DNA from: Flavobacterium enshiense DK69
GTDB taxonomy: Bacteria > Bacteroidota > Bacteroidia > Flavobacteriales > Flavobacteriaceae
NCBI RefSeq assembly: GCF_000498495.1
Contig: NZ_AVCS01000016.1
Coordinates: 19,337 to 83,336 of the forward strand
DNA: 64,000 bases
Direction: 5' to 3'
The notes under the pieces were generated by a model that worked only from the letters and a program-made list of their open reading frames with translations, did not search any database and was not told the DNA's origin. Position 1 is the first letter of the stretch. The number at the start of each line of letters is the position of its first letter. Made by a program: the position numbers and the translations under genes. Shown here piece by piece: positions 42,966 to 52,837 of this stretch.

Positions 42966-44141
42966 TTAATATTCGTCATAGGAATCCCCAAAACTAAATG
43001 ACAGAGAGAAACGCAATGTATTTTCCAATGGGTTTCTTACTGTTGATGTTGAGAACAAATACGAAACATCAACTTTAACGATATTGTATTTGAATCCGGC
43101 ACCTATAGTAGCATATTGTCGAGCACCTTTATCTGGACTCTCATGAAAGTATCCCGTTCTGAAAGCAAAAGAATCCTGATACCAGTATTCAGCTCCTAAT
43201 GCCCAAGCGATTTCTTTCATTTCTTCACTAAATCCTCCAGGAGCATCACCAAAAGACTTAAATATCCCTTCAAACCAACCAATTTGTCGGTACTCCTCGT
43301 TCGCAATTGAATAATCCGTATTATCAACGTCACCGTCACCATCTTCGTCACCAACTTCCTGAGGAGTTGGAACCATCAGTTTATTTATCTCCGCTAAAGC
43401 CGTAACCTTATTATATTCATCCAAAATAAAATCAAAACTACCTCCTAATTTGAAATTGGCAGGAAGGAAGTTAGAACTTCTTTCAATATCACCGTCATAA
43501 GAAATTTTCGGCCCCATATTCTGTAGGTTTAAACCAATACGGTATCTGGCATTAAAATCACTCATTGCGAATTCTTCCGACTGATAAAACCCGGAAACAT
43601 CCACCGCAAATGAATTAGCGGAAGAAGCATCGGTATTGCCATCAGGAATTTTTAAGTTGGAACGGATATAACGGCCCGCTACACCCATCGAAAACTGATC
43701 GCTTAATTTCAATGAGTAAGAAAGATCAAAAGCCAATTCATTCGGACTTACCGTTCTTGGAATTTCATTAGGATCACCTGTTTCTCTTAATTCAATATCC
43801 CCTAACCCGAAATAACGCAAACTAGCCGCAAAAGCACTTCGTTCATTAAAACGATCATAAAAAGTAACTTGACTTAATGATATATCATTTGCAATACTGG
43901 TCAAATAAGGCGTATAACTTACAGAAACCCCAAACTTAGTAGGTGAAAAAGCATATTTTGAAGGATTGTATTGTTGTGAGAAAACATCGGCTGAAGTTGC
44001 CACTCCCATATCAGCGACACCAGCTGCACGAGCATCCGCAGCTATCAATAAAAAAGGAACTCCTGTCGTAATCACATTTTCCTGCGCCTTAACAAACTGA
44101 ACAACAAGCAGAAACAATGACACTATGGCTATTTTTTTCAT
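42966..44141 (-). CDS. porV: T9SS outer-membrane shuttle protein PorV (LptO)
   Basis: The product is 391 residues with a signal peptide (MKKIAIVSLFLLVVQFVKAQ). GVPFLLIAADARAAGVADMGVATSADVFSQQYNPSKYAF is the PorV/PorP-type FadL-like start. The rest is a 14-strand-type outer-membrane barrel, with a DGDGDVDNTD insertion and a last strand ending in F (LRFSLSFSFG). PorV carries T9SS cargo from the translocon to the PorU sortase. It lies 38 bp downstream of porU. Confidence 0.95.
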   Translation of the reverse strand: MKKIAIVSLFLLVVQFVKAQENVITTGVPFLLIAADARAAGVADMGVATSADVFSQQYNPSKYAFSPTKFGVSVSYTPYLTSIANDISLSQVTFYDRFNERSAFAASLRYFGLGDIELRETGDPNEIPRTVSPNELAFDLSYSLKLSDQFSMGVAGRYIRSNLKIPDGNTDASSANSFAVDVSGFYQSEEFAMSDFNARYRIGLNLQNMGPKISYDGDIERSSNFLPANFKLGGSFDFILDEYNKVTALAEINKLMVPTPQEVGDEDGDGDVDNTDYSIANEEYRQIGWFEGIFKSFGDAPGGFSEEMKEIAWALGAEYWYQDSFAFRTGYFHESPDKGARQYATIGAGFKYNIVKVDVSYLFSTSTVRNPLENTLRFSLSFSFGDSYDEY

Positions 44142-44179
44142 TTTTTTACAAGAATTTATTCAACAAATATACTATTTTC

Positions 44180-47100
44180 TTAAAGTATTACAAGTTTCTC
44201 AATTTTTTCCGCAGTTTTATTCGAACTTAATGATTTTACGGTAAGCCTATAAACATAAACCCCTTTTCCTATTTTATCCCCAAAATCATCCTTGCCATCC
44301 CATTTAATACTACGAGACAAAAATCCTTCTGTAGTTATAGACTGATTGATGGTTTTAACCACTTTCCCGGTAATTGTCATAATCTGCACCTGAACATCCA
44401 ACGACTCAAAAGGGCGGTTATGTGAAAACCAGAATTCGGTATAATTCACAAACGGATTCGGATAATTCAACACATTTGAAAGCTCTACATTTTCATCTCC
44501 CATTACAATGAACTGAATTTCCGCCGTCGAAAAATTATTATACACATCCCAAACTTTCAACGTAAGCGTATGCAGTCCTTTAGCTAAATTTCTAAACGGA
44601 TAACGCACTTTCCCTTTTGTAAAATCATTTGGATCAGTTTCATAATAATCATTCAGAATATATGGCTTGTTCTCATTCCCATCCAAAATTGCCACTATAT
44701 CATGACCAATTCCGCTCGCTGTATTGATTCCGTGTTCGTCTTCCAAAAAGGCTAAAAATATTGGCGAAGCATTGGTAATCCCACCCGAAACAAAGGACTC
44801 GTCATTCATATACAACCGTACTTTAGGCGGCAGATTATCAGCCACAGCATTTTCATCAATCCCGCCCACTTTAACGGTTAAGTCATAACCGGTATTATCA
44901 ACTAAAGCTCCATTTTTCTTCGCATAAAAACTCACCCTTCCAGTCCCAACAGGAATCTTTATATCCCTTGGCACGACGAATCCGAATTCAAACAAACCAT
45001 TAGCTACAGAAGCGTTCCCCCTGAAAATAGTTTCCCCAAGGGTTGTAAAATTCATAATAGCCAGTTGACCATTACTGCCTTGCAAGCCGTCATTTCCTAA
45101 TGTACTTCGGTTTACGTCTTTGTCAAAAATCTGAACCATCAGATCTCCATTATAATCAGACTGTAAGTTATCAGATTCATCTACCACTTCACCAGATATC
45201 TTAACATAACTCAACGCTTCTAACGTATCGGTCGGTTGGGTAATTGGCACATCGTTGATTTTTGTCAACCTTATTTTTGGCTCAGGAATAGCCAATTTCA
45301 AAGCCGGGTCCCCTATATAGAAAACAACATTCTTATCTCCTTTATTTATCAGATTTTTTGTCTGACGAAGCGCTTCGGCAATCGTAACATAGTTGTTAGA
45401 CCCGAAGGCATACAATTTAGAATTTAATATTTCATTAATATCTTCACCTTCCGTTATCCCTATTTCCCTTGTTGTAGTAACTAACGAAATAGCCCCTCCG
45501 GCCTTATTCCAATACATATACTCTCCGGCAGTTGGGCGGTAAGGATTATCAAAACGAGTAAATTCACACGTAATGGTAACAAACAATGGGTAACGGTATT
45601 GATTTTTCAGATTTTGCGCTGTTGTCTTTTCAAAAATACGTTCCTGCGCCAATCCATCTTCACCCCCGTGCCCGAAATAATTAAACACCAGTCCGCCGCT
45701 TTCAATCTCATTGACAAAATCCCTGTTAACAGAAGGATAGCGTTCCCCTCCCGCAGCAGTAACCTGTACATAGGAATCGGAATGAATTTTTTTAACGTTG
45801 ACAAATGGCTTTTGAGCATACAGCTCATCACCTAAATCATCAAGCGTTTGTTGCAATGTTGCATCCGTTGAGTTTTCGGCATCATCGGAAACAATAACAT
45901 ATTTATTACGCCATCTTCCGTATGATTTTTTATCATGATATTCAAAAACTTTATTAACCATCTGATCAGCCTGTTCCGCAGAATTCACCAACATCCTCCC
46001 TACAGCCACATCAAGCCCCTTAATGGTCGGCTCATCTCCAATTATCATTACTCCTTCATCATCATCCATTAATCCGTAAAAATCATCCGACATAAAGGTC
46101 GAGTGATTAGAAAAATTTAGTGATGTAGAACTTCCTACCGAAGCATGATACAAGGCTTCATAAACCGGCACCACATTGGTATTCCCAAAAATTCGATTTT
46201 TATAATCAAAAGAAGCATCCCCGAAAAGGTTCACATATTTAATTCTACCAGCATCTGCCGGAAAAGACGGATAACTAGTGTAAATATATTTTATGAAATT
46301 ACGAATCGCCCCTATATCCTGCTTTCCCGAAGAAAACTCCTGGTAAATCGACCCCAGATCCACGACTTTCACATTCAGTTGGGAATGATTTCGATGAAAT
46401 TGCGCCAGTTTTTCAGCCTGTGGCTTCAACCACGATGGCGTCACTATCAAATAGTCGATATCCTTTGCAACACCTTGAGCATCGTTAAAAATAGTCCCCT
46501 TCAGATTCTGATTGGCAACTCGCTCACCGGATTGACTTGGAGGCGTATAAATATCGTCAAAATCCAGTGCAACATATTTTCTCACATCCCCTAAAGCAGA
46601 TTTAAAAGAAAAATTAGATTGGTTTGAATTTACAATTTTTGTAGCATTATTAATATCGGTCACATCCCATACCTGCGAAATCCCACTGGCGCTTGACAAC
46701 TGATATTCACCGACTCCGATATTGGTTCCGGCTAAATCATTCTCAAACAAGAACTGTTTCCCATAACCCTGCAGTTTTCTTTTGGCCACCAAAGAAATAT
46801 TATCCAGATAACCATTTGAAGAAGGCACTCCTCCATTATCATACTTTAATTGAATCGAAACATTGGACGAAGACGAAGAGAAAACACCTTCATAGACCAA
46901 CTCATAAGCGCCAATGTGATCAGTAGGATTCAAAACGGGGAAATCCATTGTTGTCAAATTGGTGTTGTTGGCCGAAACTTTAAAAGCACTTTCACCAAAC
47001 GAAGCTGAAACCGCATTGACTCTAATCTTTACTGGAACAGAAGCTACAATATTGGGAAAACTAAAACTGAAAGATTGCTCATTTTCAATATTAAAACTTT

Positions 47101-48067
47101 CTCCCACCCATTTTCTTCCCAATCGCGCAACATTTGTTTTATCCACTTCATGATATTGGTAATCGTCAAAATCAGTAAAAACCATATCAGACGAACCGAC
47201 AGGCTGAACATTTAATGGCATACGCTTCCCATTCCCTCCTTGAGAAGTTACATAATAATAGGTTTTGGAGTCATACAAATTGACACTGGTATCGCTCTCA
47301 TTATTCCAAACATCCACTCCTTCTGCATAAAAGAGAACATAATCATCGGTATCAAAAGAACCGTCACTTTCCCCAATTACCTGAATCGCATTCTCCGCAA
47401 GATCCATCGGATAAGGAACAGAATTCAGCAACGGAACCATTCTGCCGCCATTCCCAAAAATTTTTATTCGTCTTGGATCGACATTCACATCAAATCCCAT
47501 TTGCTGTAAAAAACTCTTGGACAATTTATAAATTCCAGATTTTTCAATATAAAAGCGATACCAATTCCCGGAGGCCAAAACAGAATTCACAATAGGATTT
47601 CGCTGCACTTCCGATTTGCCGCTATTAGCATCTGGGGAGAAAGAGAAAGAAAGTGATTTGACTTTTTTAACAACATTCCCTTCCTTAATAATGGGAGCGA
47701 AGGAAAACAACACACTTTTCTCATCCCTTGCCACAACATAATCAATGGCAGCATTAAGCTTTGTGGGAAGTTTTGAAAAGGAAAGATCTTTTAAATCCTC
47801 TTTAGATATCGTTTCATAAACTACATTGGAAACTGATAACGATTTTTCATCAACAGCAAACTGGACAGGAACCCTCTTTCTAAAGGTCAAAACCTTTTTT
47901 ACCGGATTAAATTCAAGATTTTCTTTATTAAATTGAGGAATCAGAAACGGTATTGTATCTATATAATATTGAGTTGGGGATTTCCATTCGACAATGACAT
48001 CCTCCTTCTGTTGACTAAACCCAACAAAAGAGACGAAAATCAGTATGAGAAGCAGGACTTTTTTCAT
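44180..48067 (-). CDS. porU: T9SS C-terminal signal peptidase/sortase PorU
   Basis: The product is 1295 residues with a signal peptide. The gingipain-type C25 protease domain includes NYFGHGGEDG (catalytic His near residue 800) and VTITCEFTRFD (catalytic Cys near residue 834). The C-terminal part is beta-rich and ends with a FlgD-Ig-like domain (YPNPFVNYTEFWFSHN through IGKGVYVYRLTV). It cleaves C-terminal sorting domains such as those on the five sorting-domain proteins in this window, and attaches some to surface lipid. It diverges from gldJ across a 212-bp region. Confidence 0.96.
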   Translation of the reverse strand: MKKVLLLILIFVSFVGFSQQKEDVIVEWKSPTQYYIDTIPFLIPQFNKENLEFNPVKKVLTFRKRVPVQFAVDEKSLSVSNVVYETISKEDLKDLSFSKLPTKLNAAIDYVVARDEKSVLFSFAPIIKEGNVVKKVKSLSFSFSPDANSGKSEVQRNPIVNSVLASGNWYRFYIEKSGIYKLSKSFLQQMGFDVNVDPRRIKIFGNGGRMVPLLNSVPYPMDLAENAIQVIGESDGSFDTDDYVLFYAEGVDVWNNESDTSVNLYDSKTYYYVTSQGGNGKRMPLNVQPVGSSDMVFTDFDDYQYHEVDKTNVARLGRKWVGESFNIENEQSFSFSFPNIVASVPVKIRVNAVSASFGESAFKVSANNTNLTTMDFPVLNPTDHIGAYELVYEGVFSSSSSNVSIQLKYDNGGVPSSNGYLDNISLVAKRKLQGYGKQFLFENDLAGTNIGVGEYQLSSASGISQVWDVTDINNATKIVNSNQSNFSFKSALGDVRKYVALDFDDIYTPPSQSGERVANQNLKGTIFNDAQGVAKDIDYLIVTPSWLKPQAEKLAQFHRNHSQLNVKVVDLGSIYQEFSSGKQDIGAIRNFIKYIYTSYPSFPADAGRIKYVNLFGDASFDYKNRIFGNTNVVPVYEALYHASVGSSTSLNFSNHSTFMSDDFYGLMDDDEGVMIIGDEPTIKGLDVAVGRMLVNSAEQADQMVNKVFEYHDKKSYGRWRNKYVIVSDDAENSTDATLQQTLDDLGDELYAQKPFVNVKKIHSDSYVQVTAAGGERYPSVNRDFVNEIESGGLVFNYFGHGGEDGLAQERIFEKTTAQNLKNQYRYPLFVTITCEFTRFDNPYRPTAGEYMYWNKAGGAISLVTTTREIGITEGEDINEILNSKLYAFGSNNYVTIAEALRQTKNLINKGDKNVVFYIGDPALKLAIPEPKIRLTKINDVPITQPTDTLEALSYVKISGEVVDESDNLQSDYNGDLMVQIFDKDVNRSTLGNDGLQGSNGQLAIMNFTTLGETIFRGNASVANGLFEFGFVVPRDIKIPVGTGRVSFYAKKNGALVDNTGYDLTVKVGGIDENAVADNLPPKVRLYMNDESFVSGGITNASPIFLAFLEDEHGINTASGIGHDIVAILDGNENKPYILNDYYETDPNDFTKGKVRYPFRNLAKGLHTLTLKVWDVYNNFSTAEIQFIVMGDENVELSNVLNYPNPFVNYTEFWFSHNRPFESLDVQVQIMTITGKVVKTINQSITTEGFLSRSIKWDGKDDFGDKIGKGVYVYRLTVKSLSSNKTAEKIEKLVIL

Positions 48068-48221
48068 TTAATTGAAAACGTATTATTTCAAAAGTTATTA
48101 CAAATAGAAAAAATATTTTCATTAATAGCTAATTTTACACAATATATAATTATCACAAAGCGTTATGATATTGGTCTTTGAACCAATTTTATATTTTTTT
48201 TAATAATTTACAAAAAACGTG

Positions 48222-48251
48222 TTGCGGTTTAATGGTTAATTACTATATTGC
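48222..48251 (+). promoter_or_regulatory. Candidate gldJ promoter
   Basis: TTG (48222-48224), a 19-bp spacer and TATATTGC (48244-48251) approximate the Bacteroidota TTTG-N19-TAnnTTTG pattern, about 30 bp upstream of the gldJ start. The -7 box differs from consensus at its last two positions. Confidence 0.4.
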
Positions 48252-48279
48252 GGCACTAAATTTATTACCTACTTGAAGT

Positions 48280-49992
48280 ATGAAAATTAGAAGAATTATG
48301 ACTTTGCAGATGTTTGCAGCGCTTGCGTTGGCAGTATCTTTTACTAGCTGTAGTAAGAAAGGGTCGTCCAAAGGAGGTTCTCAGGCAACGGGATGGAAAA
48401 TCAACGATAAAAAAGGTGGTTTCCAGTACAATGACAAGTTCAAAAAGCAAGAAACCCCTCCGGGAATGGTTGCTGTAGAAGGTGGAACTTTTACCATGGG
48501 TAAAGTTGAGGATGACGTAATGCACGATTGGAACAACACGCCAAATCAGCAACACGTTCAATCATTCTACATGGATGAAACAGAGGTTACCAACATGATG
48601 TATGCAGAATACTTATTTTGGTTAAAAACTGTATTCCCTCCAGCTGATGAAAATTATAAAAATATTTATACAGGCGCACTACCTGATACTTTAGTTTGGA
48701 GAAATCGTTTAGGTTATAACGAAACGATGACAAACAACTACTTAAGACACCCTGCATACGGAAGCTATCCTGTTGTAGGTGTTAACTGGATTCAGGCTAC
48801 TGAATTCAGCAAGTGGAGAACTGACCGTGTGAATGAGGCTATCCTTGAAAGAGAGCAGTACTTGAAAAAAGACGCTAAAGTAAACGAGGTTGACGCCAGT
48901 AACACTTTCAGCACTGAAGCTTATTTAGCAAGCCCATCTACTGCTCGCGGTGGAAGTGAGGACATCGTTTACCGTGGAAAAGGTGGTAAGAAAGGAAAAA
49001 ATGCTAAACCTCAAACTACTAAAGAAGGTAAAACTATCGAGCCTAAAAACGTGTTTGCTCAAAGATCATCTGGAATCATCTTACCAGAGTACAGACTACC
49101 GACTGAAGCGGAGTGGGAATATGCTGCTGTATCTTTAGGAGGCATCAGAGAGTACAATATTTACAAAGGAAAAAAGAAATATCCTTGGAACGGACAATAC
49201 ACTCGTAACGGAAAAAGAGCTCAAAGAGGAGATCAATTGGCTAACTTCAAACAAGGTAAAGGAGATTACGGAGGAGTAGCTGGATGGTCTGATGACGGTG
49301 CTGATATTACCAATAAAGTAAAATCTTACGCTCCAAATGATTTTGGATTGTATGATATGGCTGGTAACGTTGCAGAATGGGTACAAGACGTTTATCGTCC
49401 AATGGTTGATGACGAAGCAAACGACTTCAACTACTTCAGAGGTAACGTTTATACTAAAAACAAAATCGGTGACGACGGAAAAGTTGAAATGGTTACTAGC
49501 GAAAATGTTAAATACGACACTTTAAGCAACGGTAAAGTAATGGCTAGAAATTTCCCTGGTCAGATTGCCCAAGTTCCAGTTGACGAAAACGAAACGTATT
49601 TAAGATACAACTTCTCTACTTCTGACAACAGAAACTACAGAGATGGTGACAAACAATCAACTCGTTATTTCAAATTCGCTGATTCTGATGAAAGCGCTGG
49701 AGACAAAAAAACAGTTGACTCCAAAAGAATGTACGATTCACCTAAACACCAGATTTCTGTTGACAGTTTAGGAACAATGAAAAGACAGTTCGACAAATCT
49801 TCAAAAAGAACTACTCTTGTTAATGATGATGCAAGAGTTTACAAAGGAGGTTCTTGGAGAGACAGAGCCTACTGGTTAGACCCTGCTTCAAGAAGATACT
49901 ATCCACAGGACATGGCAACTGACTACATCGGATTCCGTTGTGCAATGTCTAAAGTAGGTCCAAAAGACAATAAGAAAAAACCAAGAGGTTAA
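48280..49992 (+). CDS. gldJ: Gliding motility lipoprotein GldJ
   Basis: The product is 570 residues. The lipoprotein signal MKIRRIMTLQMFAALALAVSFTSC gives lipid Cys24. The SUMF1/FGE-type fold follows: GMVAVEGGTFTMG, VGVNWIQATEFSKW, YRLPTEAEWEYAA, DMAGNVAEWVQDVY, and GGSWRDRAYW with IGFRCAMSK. The catalytic cysteines of true formylglycine-generating enzymes are not seen, as expected for a structural homologue. GldJ is required for gliding and stabilises GldK/T9SS components in flavobacteria. Start and length match the family. A terminator follows at 50020. Confidence 0.96.
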   Translation: MKIRRIMTLQMFAALALAVSFTSCSKKGSSKGGSQATGWKINDKKGGFQYNDKFKKQETPPGMVAVEGGTFTMGKVEDDVMHDWNNTPNQQHVQSFYMDETEVTNMMYAEYLFWLKTVFPPADENYKNIYTGALPDTLVWRNRLGYNETMTNNYLRHPAYGSYPVVGVNWIQATEFSKWRTDRVNEAILEREQYLKKDAKVNEVDASNTFSTEAYLASPSTARGGSEDIVYRGKGGKKGKNAKPQTTKEGKTIEPKNVFAQRSSGIILPEYRLPTEAEWEYAAVSLGGIREYNIYKGKKKYPWNGQYTRNGKRAQRGDQLANFKQGKGDYGGVAGWSDDGADITNKVKSYAPNDFGLYDMAGNVAEWVQDVYRPMVDDEANDFNYFRGNVYTKNKIGDDGKVEMVTSENVKYDTLSNGKVMARNFPGQIAQVPVDENETYLRYNFSTSDNRNYRDGDKQSTRYFKFADSDESAGDKKTVDSKRMYDSPKHQISVDSLGTMKRQFDKSSKRTTLVNDDARVYKGGSWRDRAYWLDPASRRYYPQDMATDYIGFRCAMSKVGPKDNKKKPRG

Positions 49993-50019
49993 TCTTTAAA
50001 ATTTTCATACAATTATAAT

Positions 50020-50044
50020 AAAAGCCCTAACTTAGGGCTTTTAT
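50020..50044 (+). terminator. Terminator after gldJ
   Basis: AAAGCCCTAACTTAGGGCTTT, followed by TATTATTTT. Confidence 0.82.
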
Positions 50045-50063
50045 TATTTTACACAGTTTTCAC

Positions 50064-51347
50064 ATGAGAATAGAAGACATCTACCAATGCTTTTTACAAA
50101 GTACCGGAGTATGTACTGATACCCGAAAAATAACATCTGACTGTTTATTCGTAGCACTGAAAGGCGATAATTTTGATGCCAATGAATTTGCACAGCAAGC
50201 TTTGAATAACGGAGCGGCCTTCGCCATAATTGACAACAAAAAATATTTCACAGACGAAGACAAAATGTTACTGGTTTCCGACAGTTTAAAAGCTTTGCAG
50301 GATTTAGCAAACTACCATCGTCAGGAATTAGGCTTACCCATAATTGCATTAACAGGAAGCAACGGAAAAACCACTACCAAAGAACTGATTAACGCGGTTC
50401 TTTCAAAAAAATACATCACTAAAGCAACTGTTGGCAATTTAAACAACCACATCGGGGTCCCTTTAACCCTACTCTCCTTTAATGAAGATACCGATATCGG
50501 AATTGTGGAAATGGGTGCCAACCATCAAAAAGAAATTGAAATGCTTTGCGAGATTGCCGAACCCGATTACGGCTATATAACCAATTTCGGAAAAGCACAT
50601 TTGGAAGGTTTTGGAGGCGTAGAAGGCGTTATCAAAGGAAAAAGCGAATTGTATCAGTATCTGGAAAAACACCAGAAAACAGTTTTTATAAATCTTGACG
50701 ATCCTATCCAGAAAGAAAAAACAGAAACACTGACGCGAAGTACTTTTTCTCAATCCGAAAAAGCAGATATCAAGATTGACTCGGCCTCTGCCAACCCTAT
50801 GGTAAAGATTTCCTTCAACAATCTGGAAATAAACTCACACCTTATTGGAATTTACAACGCAAACAATATTAATGCAGCAATTACAATTGGAAAGTACTTT
50901 AATGTATCGGACGCTGACATTAAAGAAGCTATCGAAAATTACATCCCATCAAACAACCGATCCCAGTTAATGGAAAAGAACGGTAACCATATTATTTTAG
51001 ACGCCTATAATGCCAACCCAAGCAGCATGTCAGCAGCTATAGAAAACTTTATCCAACTTGAGGGCCACAACAAAATAGCCATTTTGGGCGACATGTTTGA
51101 ACTTGGAAAAGAAAGCATCAACGAACACAAGAAAGTCATCGATTTACTACTTAAGCAAACCCAAATCGAAACTTACTTCGTAGGAAAAGATTTTTTCGCA
51201 AATAAAACCGAAAACAATCATCTTCATTTTTATGACAGTTACGACACTTTCGCAACGTTTTTCCAAACCAAAAAACCAACCGGAAAAACCATACTAATAA
51301 AAGGTTCAAGAGGCATGGCCTTGGAACGAACCTTAGAAATTTTATAA
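50064..51347 (+). CDS. murF: UDP-MurNAc-tripeptide--D-Ala-D-Ala ligase MurF
   Basis: The product is 427 residues. ALTGSNGKTTTKELI (P-loop), VEMGANHQKEI, and ILDAYNANPSSM are the Mur-ligase signatures specific for MurF. It adds D-Ala-D-Ala to UDP-MurNAc-tripeptide in peptidoglycan precursor synthesis, in the cytosol. It is the next gene after gldJ and ends in a terminator at about 51353. Confidence 0.95.
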   Translation: MRIEDIYQCFLQSTGVCTDTRKITSDCLFVALKGDNFDANEFAQQALNNGAAFAIIDNKKYFTDEDKMLLVSDSLKALQDLANYHRQELGLPIIALTGSNGKTTTKELINAVLSKKYITKATVGNLNNHIGVPLTLLSFNEDTDIGIVEMGANHQKEIEMLCEIAEPDYGYITNFGKAHLEGFGGVEGVIKGKSELYQYLEKHQKTVFINLDDPIQKEKTETLTRSTFSQSEKADIKIDSASANPMVKISFNNLEINSHLIGIYNANNINAAITIGKYFNVSDADIKEAIENYIPSNNRSQLMEKNGNHIILDAYNANPSSMSAAIENFIQLEGHNKIAILGDMFELGKESINEHKKVIDLLLKQTQIETYFVGKDFFANKTENNHLHFYDSYDTFATFFQTKKPTGKTILIKGSRGMALERTLEIL

Positions 51348-51352
51348 TCTTA

Positions 51353-51382
51353 AAAGCCGCTTGAATAGCGGCTTTTTTATTT
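51353..51382 (+). terminator. Terminator after murF
   Basis: AAAAGCCGCTTGAATAGCGGCTTTTTT, then a long T-run. Confidence 0.88.
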
Positions 51383-51472
51383 TTTTTTAAAAAAATATTG
51401 CTGTTTTTTGTAACAATACTATTACACTTGCATCAAAAGAGAAAATCAATTAAAAACTTAAAACAACATATT

Positions 51473-52327
51473 ATGAAAAAATTGATCATCTCTTTACTGG
51501 CAATTTTAGCAGCGCTAAATGTATTTTCTCAAAACAAATCGTTTGAGGCAAAAGTTATCGGAAAAGGACAACCGATTATATTAATACCGGGTTACTCATG
51601 CAGTGGCGACGTTTGGAACGAAACCACCAATCATCTTAAAAACAGATACGAATTACACATCTTAACTTTAGCGGGTTTTGCTGGTGCCAAACCAATTGAA
51701 GATGAGGAAATTTTAAAATCAGTTCGTAATGGAATCATTCAGTATGTAAAGGACAAAAAGCTCAAAAAACCCATGTTGATAGGCCACAGCTTAGGAGCAT
51801 TCATGACACTTTGGCTTCAAAGCACAGAACCCGAATTGTTCGGAAAAAGTATTTGCATGGATGGACTTCCTTTTATCTCGGCAGTTAGCAATCCGGAAAC
51901 AACAGCGGAATCAGTAAAAAACAACCCTCAATACAACAAAGAAGCCGTAATCAACAACTTTCAATCAATTCCCAACGAAGGTTACGTCAAAAACATGACC
52001 AAAGCAATGATGTATCAGGTTAGCGATTCAATCCACGCTAAACAAATAGCAGAATGGAGCTTCAAAAGCGATCGAAAAACATTGGGAAGCACTATCGTAG
52101 AAATGTCAACGACAGATTTAAGAAAAGAAATCGCCAGCATCAAATCCCCTATCCTGATAATTTCCAGTTTATGGGGCACAAAAGAAGCAAGCGAAAAGGA
52201 ATACAACCTGCAATATACCGAATTAAAAAATAAAACCATAAAAGTAGCCGAAAGCAAGCACTTTATCATGTATGATCAGCCAGTTTGGTTTTACAATGAA
52301 ATTGACACGTTTTTACAATCAAAATAA
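51473..52327 (+). CDS. Secreted alpha/beta hydrolase
   Basis: The product is 284 residues from the ATG at 51473, which gives a signal peptide (MKKLIISLLAILAALNVFSQ); the upstream frame to 51398 is unlikely. IILIPGYSCSGDVW is the oxyanion loop, LIGHSLGAFMTLW the nucleophile elbow, and ESKHFIMYDQP the catalytic His region. It acts in the periplasm or outside the cell on an unknown ester, amide or lactone. Its stop precedes the ECF sigma factor start by only 6 bp, so the three genes may be one transcript. Confidence 0.88.
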   Translation: MKKLIISLLAILAALNVFSQNKSFEAKVIGKGQPIILIPGYSCSGDVWNETTNHLKNRYELHILTLAGFAGAKPIEDEEILKSVRNGIIQYVKDKKLKKPMLIGHSLGAFMTLWLQSTEPELFGKSICMDGLPFISAVSNPETTAESVKNNPQYNKEAVINNFQSIPNEGYVKNMTKAMMYQVSDSIHAKQIAEWSFKSDRKTLGSTIVEMSTTDLRKEIASIKSPILIISSLWGTKEASEKEYNLQYTELKNKTIKVAESKHFIMYDQPVWFYNEIDTFLQSK

Positions 52328-52333
52328 TCGCCC

Positions 52334-52837
52334 GTGGCACTCACTAATTTTCAGGAAAAAGAATTTAAGGAGATTTACACGGCCTATTCTCCAAAGATAC
52401 ACCGACTTTGTTTGGGATACACGGGAGATCCGATGCAGGCCGACGATCTGCTTCAGGAAGTTTTTATAAAAGTCTGGCAACATTATGATAAGTTCCGAAA
52501 CGAATCAAAAATAAGCACCTGGATTTACAGAATAGCGATGAACACCTGTTTACAGCATTTGCGCTCACACAAAACAAAAAACCAAGTCGACATTGACAAA
52601 GCAGGAGTTAAACAAGAAGAGGAATCCGAAGAAAAAGAACAGCAAATCCAACTTTTATACAAATGCATCAGCGAACTTTCCGAAGCCGACCGATTAATCA
52701 TCACCCTGCTGCTGGAAGACGTCCCCTATCAGGAAATAGCAGAAGCAGCTTCCATATCGGAGGGAAATCTCAGAGTAAAAATTCATCGAATCAAACAACA
52801 ACTAAGCAGCATTTATTCAAAATATGAAAGACTTTAA
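52334..52837 (+). CDS. ECF RNA polymerase sigma factor
   Basis: The product is 167 residues from a GTG start at 52334. Sigma region 2 is YTGDPMQADDLLQEVFIKVWQ with DKFRNESKISTWIYRIAMN. Region 4 is LPYQEIAEAASISEGNLRVKIHRIK (the Y/P residues are VPYQEIA). It directs polymerase to a regulon that cannot be read from this sequence. The downstream membrane protein gene overlaps it by 14 bp and is the natural candidate anti-sigma factor. Confidence 0.92.
   Translation: MALTNFQEKEFKEIYTAYSPKIHRLCLGYTGDPMQADDLLQEVFIKVWQHYDKFRNESKISTWIYRIAMNTCLQHLRSHKTKNQVDIDKAGVKQEEESEEKEQQIQLLYKCISELSEADRLIITLLLEDVPYQEIAEAASISEGNLRVKIHRIKQQLSSIYSKYERL

Noticed and set aside
48280..49992. Active formylglycine-generating enzyme
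   Set aside because: The fold matches but the catalytic cysteines are missing and the lipoprotein length and order match GldJ.
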